From contig WFYP01000044.1 in NCBI GenBank assembly GCA_015490055.1, positions 1-10,196 on the forward strand: DNA of 10,196 nt, in the 5' to 3' direction. The stretch's first letter is position 1, and each line of letters begins with the position of its first letter. The position numbers and the translations under genes are program-made. Origin of the DNA: Nitratifractor sp. GTDB lineage: Bacteria; Campylobacterota; Campylobacteria; Campylobacterales; Sulfurovaceae. Below the pieces are notes generated by a model that was given only the letters and a program-made list of their open reading frames with translations, was not told the origin of the DNA and searched no databases. Of this stretch, positions 1 through 4,864 are shown in pieces.

Positions 1-45
1 CTTCCAAGCAGGTTGTCGCCGGTTCGAATCCGGTCACCCGCTCCA
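1..45 (+). tRNA. tRNA-Gly (anticodon TCC), 3' part only
   Basis: The window opens in the anticodon arm. The seven-base loop CTTCCAA (1-7) carries TCC at 3-5. The T arm has a GCCGG stem, the TTCGAAT loop and a CCGGT strand. The 3' acceptor strand CACCCGC (35-41) is followed by T42 and an encoded CCA (43-45). The TCC anticodon and the CCCGC-T-CCA end fit glycine tRNA. The 5' half lies upstream of the window, so the D arm and 5' acceptor strand cannot be checked. Its position before tRNA-Thr(GGT) and tuf matches the glyT-thrT-tufB order of E. coli. Confidence 0.9.
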
Positions 46-64
46 TAACTGGGAGCTGAGTTAT
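45..64 (+). repeat. Short stem-loop after tRNA-Gly
   Basis: ATAACT (45-50) and AGTTAT (59-64) form a 6-bp stem with an 8-nt loop directly after the tRNA CCA end. No T run follows, so it is a poor intrinsic terminator. It could be a 3' processing signal. Apart from the promoter before tRNA-Thr I see nothing else in 65-209. Confidence 0.3.
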
Positions 65-175
65 TCTTACTACTATATTATGTTAGTTTAACTACTACTC
101 AATCCCACTATATTACTGTAAACAATTGATAATTTTAATATTTTTAGAGAGAATTGAACGACACTGTTTAATTTT

Positions 176-204
176 TTGTGAAAATATTCCTTAATAGGGA
201 TAAT
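176..204 (+). promoter_or_regulatory. Candidate sigma-70 promoter for tRNA-Thr
   Basis: TTGTGA (176-181), a 17-nt spacer and GATAAT (199-204) fit a sigma-70 promoter, with 4/6 and 5/6 matches to consensus. The expected start, 6-8 nt after the -10, falls at about 210-212. That is at the first base of the mature tRNA or just inside it, so the primary transcript would have almost no 5' leader. The alternative is read-through from the tRNA-Gly transcript. Confidence 0.45.
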
Positions 205-209
205 ATTTT

Positions 210-284
210 GCCCAGATAGCTCAGGGGCAGAGCACTTCCTTGGTAAGGAAGAGGTCGGCGGTTCAAATCCGCTTCTGGGCTCCA
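210..284 (+). tRNA. tRNA-Thr (anticodon GGT)
   Basis: This is a complete cloverleaf. The acceptor strands GCCCAGA (210-216) and TCTGGGC (274-280) pair fully. The D stem is GCTC/GAGC. The anticodon stem CTTCC (235-239) and GGAAG (247-251) encloses the loop TTGGTAA, with GGT at 242-244. The T arm has the TTCAAAT loop. T281 is the discriminator and CCA (282-284) is encoded. The GGT anticodon reads ACC and ACU threonine codons. The gene lies 153 nt before tuf, as thrT lies before tufB in E. coli. Confidence 0.97.
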
Positions 285-288
285 GCGT

Positions 289-332
289 GATGGACAGGAG
301 TTTGACTTTTTGGGGTTAAAGTCTTGTCCATC
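289..332 (+). repeat. Bipartite stem-loop between tRNA-Thr and tuf
   Basis: GATGGACA (289-296) pairs with TGTCCATC (325-332). Inside it GACTTT (304-309) pairs with AAAGTC (318-323) around an 8-nt loop. The internal loop is strongly asymmetric, 7 nt on the 5' side against 1 nt on the 3' side. No T run follows 332, so it is not a canonical rho-independent terminator. It may mark the end of the tRNA transcript or a processing site that separates tRNA-Thr from tuf mRNA. Confidence 0.5.
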
Positions 333-347
333 TGCTCAAGGGCTAAT

Positions 348-387
348 TTAAGAGTAATATTTTATTAAAAAAGGGTAATACTCTTAA
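348..387. repeat. 9-bp inverted repeat upstream of the tuf promoter
   Basis: TTAAGAGTA (348-356) and TACTCTTAA (379-387) are perfect inverted arms separated by 22 nt. The right arm ends 11 nt before the TATAAT of the tuf promoter, so it covers the expected -35 region. This geometry would suit a DNA operator as well as an RNA hairpin at the 3' end of a tRNA read-through transcript. No known binding motif was recognised. Confidence 0.45.
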
Positions 388-398
388 GTAAAGTTGGG

Positions 399-404
399 TA
401 TAAT
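399..404 (+). promoter_or_regulatory. tuf promoter, -10 element
   Basis: A perfect TATAAT follows TTGGG, 33 nt before the tuf start codon. There is no good -35 hexamer. That is usual for sigma-70 promoters of Campylobacterota, which often rely on the -10 and upstream A/T tracts. The transcription start would be near 411, giving a tuf leader of about 27 nt that contains the AGGAGA ribosome binding site (427-432). Confidence 0.6.
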
Positions 405-437
405 TCCACCCGTAAATAATAAAGCTAGGAGAAACAA

Positions 438-1646
438 ATGGCTAAAGAAAAATTTGAACGTACCAAACCACACGTAAATATTGGTACTATCGGTCACGTT
501 GACCATGGTAAAACTACATTAACTGCTGCTATTACAGCTGTACTTGCAACTAAGAATGATTCAGCATTTATGGATTATGATGCAATTGATAACGCTCCAG
601 AAGAGAGAGAAAGAGGTATTACAATTGCTACTTCTCACGTTGAGTATGAAACTGACACTAAGCACTACGCTCACGTAGATTGCCCAGGTCACGCCGATTA
701 CGTTAAAAACATGATTACTGGTGCTGCACAAATGGATGGTGCAATTCTTGTTATTGCTGCGACTGATGGTCCAATGGCACAAACTAGAGAGCACATTCTT
801 TTATCTCGCCAAGTAGGTGTACCTTACATCGTTGTATTCTTAAATAAAGAAGACCAACTAGATGACGAAGATAAAGAAGAGATGTTAGAATTGGTAGAGA
901 TGGAAGTTAGAGAACTTTTATCAGAGTATGAATTCCCAGGTGATGATACTCCAATCGTAGCTGGTTCTGCATTCCAAGCACTAGAAGAGGCTAAAAAAGG
1001 TCAAATTGGTGAGTGGTCAGAGAAAATTCTTAAGCTTATGGATGAAGTAGATAACTATATTCCAACTCCAGAGAGAGATACTGATAAGCCATTCCTAATG
1101 CCAATAGAAGATATCTTCTCTATCCAAGGTCGTGGTACAGTTGTAACTGGTAAAATCGACAGAGGTCAAGTATGCGTTGGTGAAGAAGTAGAAATCGTAG
1201 GTATTAAAGATACTCAAAAAACTACTGTAACTGGTGTAGAGATGTTTAGAAAAGAGATGGATTGTGGTCAAGCTGGTGATAACGCTGGTGTTCTTATCCG
1301 TGGTATTGGTAAAGATGAAGTACAAAGAGGTATGGTTCTTTGTAAGCCAGGTTCAATTACTCCACACTCTAAGTTTGAGGCTGAAGTATATGTATTAACA
1401 AAAGAAGAAGGTGGAAGACACACTCCATTCTTCAATAACTATAGACCTCAGTTCTATGTAAGAACAACTGACGTTACTGGTTCTGTTACACTTCCAGAGG
1501 GTACAGAGATGGTTATGCCAGGTGATAACGTTAAAATCAACGTTGAATTAATTGCACCAGTTGCACTTGAAGAGGGTACAAGATTCGCTATCCGTGAAGG
1601 TGGTAGAACTGTTGGTGCTGGTGTTGTTACAAACATCATTGAATAA
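438..1646 (+). CDS. tuf: Elongation factor Tu
   Basis: EF-Tu is the GTPase that delivers aminoacyl-tRNA to the ribosomal A site. The GTP-binding domain has the P-loop GHVDHGKT (residues 19-26), switch I RERGITI with Thr62, DCPGH (81-85, catalytic His85) and the base-recognition motif NKED (136-139). Two beta-barrel domains follow, marked by GRGTVVTG and by HTPFFNNYRPQFYVRTTDVTG-type sequence. The C-terminus REGGRTVGAGVV is canonical. The protein has 402 residues against about 394-399 in most bacteria. The extra length includes the acidic stretch DDEDKEE after NKED, which I recall from Arcobacter-type EF-Tu. AGGAGA at 427-432 supports the start. The gene follows tRNA-Thr and precedes rpmG, the usual order in this group. 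Confidence 0.99.
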   Translation: MAKEKFERTKPHVNIGTIGHVDHGKTTLTAAITAVLATKNDSAFMDYDAIDNAPEERERGITIATSHVEYETDTKHYAHVDCPGHADYVKNMITGAAQMDGAILVIAATDGPMAQTREHILLSRQVGVPYIVVFLNKEDQLDDEDKEEMLELVEMEVRELLSEYEFPGDDTPIVAGSAFQALEEAKKGQIGEWSEKILKLMDEVDNYIPTPERDTDKPFLMPIEDIFSIQGRGTVVTGKIDRGQVCVGEEVEIVGIKDTQKTTVTGVEMFRKEMDCGQAGDNAGVLIRGIGKDEVQRGMVLCKPGSITPHSKFEAEVYVLTKEEGGRHTPFFNNYRPQFYVRTTDVTGSVTLPEGTEMVMPGDNVKINVELIAPVALEEGTRFAIREGGRTVGAGVVTNIIE

Positions 1647-1649
1647 TTA

Positions 1650-1672
1650 GGTAGCAGTTTTTATACTGCTCC
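1650..1672 (+). terminator. Possible weak terminator after tuf
   Basis: AGCAGT (1653-1658) pairs with ACTGCT (1665-1670) around TTTTAT. GG (1650-1651) can also pair with CC (1671-1672) if T1652 bulges. It begins 4 nt after the tuf stop codon. Only TT follows the stem, so termination would be inefficient. It may equally protect the 3' end of tuf mRNA. Confidence 0.4.
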
Positions 1673-1674
1673 TT

Positions 1675-1721
1675 AAGTACCTTGACCTATTAAATATGAT
1701 ATTTATTATGCTCAGGTACTT
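1675..1721. repeat. Inverted repeat enclosing the rpmG promoter
   Basis: AAGTACCT (1675-1682) and AGGTACTT (1714-1721) are perfect 8-bp arms. Nested between them is a second dyad, TAAATAT (1691-1697) and ATATTTA (1699-1705), centred on G1698. A near-consensus promoter lies within the structure: its -35 shares one base with the left arm and its -10 ends just before the right arm. A transcript from that promoter would lack the left arm, so any function with that promoter would be at the DNA level. Confidence 0.5.
1682..1709 (+). promoter_or_regulatory. Candidate promoter for rpmG and downstream genes
   Basis: TTGACC (1682-1687, 5/6), a 16-nt spacer and TATTAT (1704-1709, 5/6) form the best two-box sigma-70 promoter in the window. 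The predicted start is near 1716, giving a leader of about 24 nt with AGGAGA at 1730-1735 before rpmG. It would let rpmG, tRNA-Trp, secE and nusG be transcribed independently of tuf. Confidence 0.5.
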
Positions 1722-1739
1722 TAACTTATAGGAGATAAG

Positions 1740-1892
1740 ATGAGAGAAACTGTTCATCTAGGTTGTGAAGAGTGTACTAGAAGAAACTATCACACAACTA
1801 AAAATAAAAGAACAACAACTGAAAAACTTGCTTTAAAAAAGTATTGCAAGTGGTGTAAAAAACATACACTTCATAAAGAGATGAAGCTGTAA
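1740..1892 (+). CDS. rpmG: 50S ribosomal protein L33 (bL33)
   Basis: This is a 50-residue basic protein starting MRETVHLGCEEC and ending HKEMKL. It carries the zinc-ribbon pairs Cys9-Cys12 and Cys36-Cys39, so it is the zinc-containing (C+) form of L33. L33 sits near the E site of the 50S subunit. The family is about 50-55 residues long, so this is full length. AGGAGA (1730-1735) lies 4 nt before the ATG. The position between tuf and secE, beside tRNA-Trp, is typical of Campylobacterota and many other bacteria. The four cysteines mean it depends on zinc. A C- paralogue used under zinc limitation might exist elsewhere in the genome, but that cannot be seen here. Confidence 0.96.
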   Translation: MRETVHLGCEECTRRNYHTTKNKRTTTEKLALKKYCKWCKKHTLHKEMKL

Positions 1893-1893
1893 T

Positions 1894-1972
1894 CTAGATA
1901 CTAGTAAACTAGATTCTAGCCAACTAGACTCTAGCTAACTAGATTCTAGCCAACTAGATACTAGCAAACTAG
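1894..1972. repeat. 15-bp CTAG-rich tandem array before tRNA-Trp
   Basis: Five 15-bp units start at 1894, 1909, 1924, 1939 and 1954, followed by a final CTAG (1969-1972). The consensus is CTAGATTCTAGCCAA. Units 2 and 4 are identical, units 1 and 5 differ at one base, and unit 3 is in between, so the variants run A-B-C-B-A'. CTAG occurs 11 times in 79 bp. Consecutive units create five dyads of the form CTAG-N4-CTAG, at 1901, 1916, 1931, 1946 and 1961. The array starts one base after the rpmG stop codon and ends 5 nt before tRNA-Trp. Its function is unknown. Confidence 0.95.
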
Positions 1973-1977
1973 GATAT

Positions 1978-2053
1978 AGGCCAATAGCTCAGTTGGTAGA
2001 GCACTGGTCTCCAAAACCAGGTGTCGGGGGTTCGAGTCCCTCTTGGCCTGCCA
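1978..2053 (+). tRNA. tRNA-Trp (anticodon CCA)
   Basis: This is a complete cloverleaf. The acceptor strands AGGCCAA (1978-1984) and TTGGCCT (2043-2049) pair fully, with discriminator G2050 and encoded CCA (2051-2053). The D stem is GCTC/GAGC. The anticodon stem CTGGT (2004-2008) and ACCAG (2016-2020) encloses the loop CTCCAAA, with CCA at 2011-2013. The T loop is TTCGAGT. It reads UGG and G73 is the usual tryptophan identity base. No convincing promoter lies directly in front, so it is probably processed from the rpmG-secE transcript. Confidence 0.97.
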
Positions 2054-2068
2054 TTAAAGGTATATATA

Positions 2069-2254
2069 ATGAGCAAAATAATAAATTTTATAAAAAGTTC
2101 AAAATTAGAATTAGATAAAGTAATTTTCCCTACTAAAATTCAAGTAAAACAAGCATTTATTGCAGTTGTAATTGTAGTGGCTGTAATAGCGACATATTTA
2201 GCACTTGTAGATCTTTTGATGTCAGAAATTGTATCTACATCGTTAAAGGCTTAA
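2069..2254 (+). CDS. secE: Preprotein translocase subunit SecE
   Basis: SecE is the essential small subunit of the SecYEG protein-export channel in the inner membrane. The 61-residue protein has an amphipathic N-terminal helix with KLELDKVIFPTK (12-23), matching the family pattern ELKKVxWPxR with Phe for Trp. One membrane segment spans about 29-51 (AFIAVVIVVAVIATYLALVD). This single-span short form is usual outside gammaproteobacteria. The ATG at 2069 was chosen because AAAGG (2056-2060) precedes it and it restores the family N-terminus. An in-frame GTG at 2021 lies inside tRNA-Trp and is rejected. The gene begins 15 nt after the tRNA and ends 3 nt before nusG. Confidence 0.95.
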   Translation: MSKIINFIKSSKLELDKVIFPTKIQVKQAFIAVVIVVAVIATYLALVDLLMSEIVSTSLKA

Positions 2255-2257
2255 AAT

Positions 2258-2788
2258 ATGGCACATCAATGGTACGCTATTCAAACATATGCAGGTAGTG
2301 AAAGAGCTGTAAAAAGAGGTATTGAACAAATAGCTATAGATTATGGTTTAGAAGATAAAGTTGATCAAGTGGTTGTTCCAACTGAAGAGGTTATAGAGGT
2401 AAAAAATGGAGAAAAAAAGATAACTGAGCGTTCTTTATATTCAGGTTATGTATTTGCTCATATAGATTTAGATACTGACTTATGGCATAAGATTCAATCT
2501 TTGCCAAAAGTATCCAGATTTATTGGGGAACAGAAAACCCCTACAGCTTTATCTCAATCAGATATTGATGTAATTTTAGAAAAGATGGAACATAAAGCAC
2601 CACCAAGACCAAAAGTAGATTTTGAAAAGGGTGAAATGGTTAGAATTACTGAAGGACCATTTGCTAACTTTACAGGTTTAGTTGAAGAGTATGATTTAGA
2701 TCATGGTAAATTGAAACTAAATGTATCTATTTTTGGAAGAAACACACCGGTAGAGATTCTTTACTCACAGGTAGAGAAGATTATTTAA
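2258..2788 (+). CDS. nusG: Transcription elongation/antitermination factor NusG
   Basis: NusG binds the RNA polymerase clamp and links elongation to Rho or to the ribosome. The NGN domain occupies about residues 1-110, with HQWYAIQTYAGSE (3-15) and SGYVFAHIDL (where E. coli has PGYVLV). The KOW domain occupies about 120-176, with the motif GEMVRITEGPFANFTG ending near 140 and a final segment NTPVEILYSQVEKI. At 176 residues it has standard bacterial length and no inserted domain. Its ribosome binding site AAAGG (2245-2249) lies within the last codons of secE, suggesting translational coupling. A hairpin starts at the stop codon. Confidence 0.98.
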   Translation: MAHQWYAIQTYAGSERAVKRGIEQIAIDYGLEDKVDQVVVPTEEVIEVKNGEKKITERSLYSGYVFAHIDLDTDLWHKIQSLPKVSRFIGEQKTPTALSQSDIDVILEKMEHKAPPRPKVDFEKGEMVRITEGPFANFTGLVEEYDLDHGKLKLNVSIFGRNTPVEILYSQVEKII

Positions 2789-2815
2789 AGATACCATATT
2801 TTATAGGTATCTTTA
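2786..2815 (+). terminator. Stem-loop at the nusG stop codon
   Basis: TAAAGATACC (2786-2795) pairs with GGTATCTTTA (2806-2815), a perfect 10-bp stem with a 10-nt A/T loop. It overlaps the nusG stop codon. Its T tract is only the TTT within the stem followed by AGCTT, so termination would be partial at best. It may partly separate secE-nusG from the rplK operon. Confidence 0.5.
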
Positions 2816-2818
2816 GCT

Positions 2819-2969
2819 TAAATTGTGTATTAAAATTATCAATATATGATAAATACTTTGTCAGTGGGTTTTTATAAAAAACTTGAGATTGATTATTATC
2901 TTAATTGATGGTTTTTTATGAATGCCCACTGTCAAATGATTTATTGATAAATTTGTAATACACAATTTA
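2819..2969. repeat. Long imperfect inverted repeat between nusG and rplK
   Basis: A 151-nt element folds almost end to end. Paired blocks from the outside in are 2819-2832 with 2956-2969 (14 bp, TAAATTGTGTATTA), 2836-2844 with 2942-2950 (9 bp, TTATCAATA), 2857-2860 with 2933-2936 (TTTG), 2862-2868 with 2925-2931 (CAGTGGG), 2874-2882 with 2911-2919 (ATAAAAAAC) and 2883-2889 with 2898-2904 (7 bp including one G-U), closing an 8-nt loop. That is about 50 base pairs. It ends 26 nt before rplK. It could be a miniature inverted-repeat element, an RNase III processing structure, or an autoregulatory leader for rplK-rplA. No clear target duplication was found. Confidence 0.9.
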
Positions 2970-2995
2970 GGTTAATTTAAAAAAAAGGAAAGAAA

Positions 2996-3421
2996 ATGGC
3001 TAAAAAAGTAGCTGAGAAGTTTAAGCTAATGATTCAAGCTGGTCAAGCAAATCCATCACCTCCAGTTGGTCCTGCACTAGGTCAGCGTGGTGTTAATATT
3101 ATGGAATTTTGTAAAGCATTTAATGAAAAAACTAAAGATAAAATGGGATTTAAAGTACCTGTTGAAATTACAGTTTATACAGATAGAAGCTTTACATTTG
3201 TAACTAAGCAACCACCTGCAACTGATTTAATTATGAAAGAAGCGGGTATTAAAAAAGGTAGTGATAATCCACTATTAAATAAAGTTGCTAAGTTAAGTAA
3301 AGATCAAATTCTTAAAATTGTAGATTTGAAGATTGAAGATTTAAATACTAACGATAGAGAGCAAGCAGCTAAAATTATCGAAGGTTCTTGTAGAAGTATG
3401 GGAATCGAGATAGAAGGTTAA
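2996..3421 (+). CDS. rplK: 50S ribosomal protein L11 (uL11)
   Basis: L11 forms the base of the ribosomal stalk at the GTPase-associated centre, binding 23S rRNA near 1070. It is also needed for RelA activation in species with the stringent response. The 141-residue length is standard. The N-terminal domain has QAGQANPSPPVGPALGQRG (14-32), including the proline-rich thiopeptide-binding region. The RNA-binding C-terminal domain ends in KIIEGSCRSMGIEI (126-139), the family signature. AGGAAAG (2986-2992) supports the start. It opens the rplKA pair behind the long inverted repeat, a usual place for L1-mediated autoregulation of this operon. Confidence 0.98.
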   Translation: MAKKVAEKFKLMIQAGQANPSPPVGPALGQRGVNIMEFCKAFNEKTKDKMGFKVPVEITVYTDRSFTFVTKQPPATDLIMKEAGIKKGSDNPLLNKVAKLSKDQILKIVDLKIEDLNTNDREQAAKIIEGSCRSMGIEIEG

Positions 3422-3476
3422 AATCTAATTACCACTATAGATTTAAAAAATCGTGGGAGCAAATATAAGCGGAGAT
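3421..3476 (+). promoter_or_regulatory. Structured rplK-rplA spacer
   Basis: AAATCTA (3421-3427) pairs with TAGATTT (3438-3444). The loop contains CCAC (3432-3435), which can pair with GTGG (3453-3456) downstream and so form a pseudoknot or an alternative stem. The tract GTGGGAGC (3453-3460) precedes the rplA ribosome binding site GGAGAT (3471-3476). This may take part in translational control of rplA, but I cannot assign it to a known motif. Confidence 0.3.
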
Positions 3477-3480
3477 AAAT

Positions 3481-4182
3481 ATGGCAAAAATTAGTAAAAG
3501 AAAACAAGCTCTATTAGCAAAAATAGACAAAGAGAAAAACTACTCTTTAGCAGAAGCAGTTAAAACTGTTAAAGATTTGAAATCTGCAAAATTTGATGAA
3601 ACTGTAGAAGTTGCATTAAATTTAAATGTAGATCCTAGACATGCAGATCAAATGATTAGATCATCAGTAGTTTTACCGCATGGTACAGGTAAAACTGTTA
3701 AGGTTGCAGTATTCGCAAAAGGTGATAAAATAGATGAAGCAAAAGAGGCTGGTGCAGATATTATCGGTGATGATGAAGTATTAGCACAAATCCAAAACGG
3801 TGAAATTAACTTTGATGTGGTTATTGCTACACCAGATATGATGGGTGTTTTGGGTAGAGTTGCTAGAATTTTAGGACCTAAGGGAATGATGCCTAACCCT
3901 AAAACTGGTACTGTTACTCCAAATGTAGCAGAAGCTGTTAAAAATGCAAAGGGTGGTCAAGTTAATTTTAGAGTTGATAAAAAAGGTAATATTCATGCAG
4001 GTATTGGTAAAGTAAGTTTTGATAAAAGCCAAATTGAAGAGAATTTAAAAACTTTTGTTGCTAAAATTAACAGACTTAAGCCAGCAAGTGCTAAAGGTAG
4101 ATATATCCAAAATGCTGCACTATCTTTAACTATGAGTCCATCTATAACTATGGATACTCAAGAGTTAATGGATATTAAGTAG
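3481..4182 (+). CDS. rplA: 50S ribosomal protein L1 (uL1)
   Basis: L1 binds 23S rRNA helices 76-78 and forms the mobile L1 stalk that handles E-site tRNA. In E. coli it also represses its own operon by binding mRNA. The protein has 233 residues, standard length. The family signature DVVIATPDMMGVLGRVARILGPKGMMPNPK spans about 112-141, and the C-terminus contains KGRYIQNAALSLTMSP (205-220). GGAGAT lies 4 nt before the ATG. It follows rplK by 59 nt and precedes the rplJ leader. No truncation or unusual residue was seen. Confidence 0.98.
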   Translation: MAKISKRKQALLAKIDKEKNYSLAEAVKTVKDLKSAKFDETVEVALNLNVDPRHADQMIRSSVVLPHGTGKTVKVAVFAKGDKIDEAKEAGADIIGDDEVLAQIQNGEINFDVVIATPDMMGVLGRVARILGPKGMMPNPKTGTVTPNVAEAVKNAKGGQVNFRVDKKGNIHAGIGKVSFDKSQIEENLKTFVAKINRLKPASAKGRYIQNAALSLTMSPSITMDTQELMDIK

Positions 4183-4210
4183 TATAAATTTTTTAATTAA
4201 TCTTAGGCGA

Positions 4211-4285
4211 AGACATCAGGGGTCGAAAGACTTAAATTTGGACTAATCCTACTAAGTAAATCTTAGTAACCCTTTTGTAAGGTCT
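4211..4285 (+). promoter_or_regulatory. L10-type autoregulatory leader before rplJ
   Basis: The 116-nt spacer before rplJ is strongly structured. AGAC (4211-4214) pairs with GTCT (4282-4285). AGGGGT (4218-4223) pairs with ACCCTT (4269-4274, one G-U). TACTAAG (4250-4256) pairs with CTTAGTA (4262-4268) around TAAAT. The asymmetric internal loop between the first two stems is where a kink-turn would be expected. In many bacteria the L10-(L12)n complex binds such a leader and represses rplJ-rplL translation. Position and architecture fit that element, but I did not verify it against a covariance model. Confidence 0.7.
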
Positions 4286-4298
4286 GAAAGGAGAAGAG

Positions 4299-4784
4299 AT
4301 GACAAGAGCTGAAAAAGAGAAGTTTGTAGCTGATTTAACTGCTGCTTTTTCAGAGTCAAATGCTGTTGTAATTTGTGACTACAAAGGTACAAAGTGTCAA
4401 GAGCTTGAGAGTGTGCGTGCACTTGCAAGTGAGAATGGTGCTCATGTAAAAGTAGTTAAAAATACACTAGCAATGATTGCTCTGAAAAATGCTGGTATCG
4501 AAGGCTTAGAGCTTAAAGATACTAACCTTGTTGTGTGGGGCGAAGATCAAATATCAACTTGTAAAGTTGCTGATAAAGCTGCAACTGAATTCAAGAATAC
4601 ATTTGCTCTAAAAGCTGGTGCACTAGAAGGTAAAACAGTAGATTTAGATACTATTATGGCTATGGCTAAGTTACCAAGTCGTGACGAGCTTATCGGTATG
4701 CTTCTTAATGTTTGGCAAGCTCCAATTCGTAACTTTACGATTGGCTTAGATGCATTAAGAAAGAAAAAAGAAGAAGAGGCTTAA
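4299..4784 (+). CDS. rplJ: 50S ribosomal protein L10 (uL10)
   Basis: L10 anchors L7/L12 dimers and, with L11, forms the stalk that recruits translational GTPases. The RNA-binding N-terminal domain contains VVICDYKGTKCQELESVR (23-40) and VKVVKNTLAMIAL (50-62). LPSRDELIGMLLNVWQAPI follows from 125. The charged C-terminal helix, ending RKKKEEEA, is the start of the L12-binding region. The length of 161 residues is close to the usual 160-175, so a relatively short L12-binding helix is likely. AAAGGAG (4287-4293) directly follows the leader, so folding of that leader could control ribosome access. Confidence 0.97.
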   Translation: MTRAEKEKFVADLTAAFSESNAVVICDYKGTKCQELESVRALASENGAHVKVVKNTLAMIALKNAGIEGLELKDTNLVVWGEDQISTCKVADKAATEFKNTFALKAGALEGKTVDLDTIMAMAKLPSRDELIGMLLNVWQAPIRNFTIGLDALRKKKEEEA

Positions 4785-4864
4785 TTGGTTGATTGTTAAT
4801 CGTTTATGGTTAATAGTTATCAGTTTAAAGTTTAAAATATAAATAGAAAATAAAAGGATGAGAA

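Noticed and set aside
561..1639. Minus-strand reading frames inside tuf
   Set aside because: They lie wholly within a highly conserved gene, have no ribosome binding sites and encode no recognisable protein.
1894..1972. CRISPR-like array
   Set aside because: The repeats are 15 bp and directly adjoining, with no unique spacers and no cas genes nearby.
2021..2068. An in-frame GTG start giving a 77-residue SecE
   Set aside because: It lies inside tRNA-Trp and adds residues unlike SecE. ATG 2069 has its own ribosome binding site and gives the family N-terminus.
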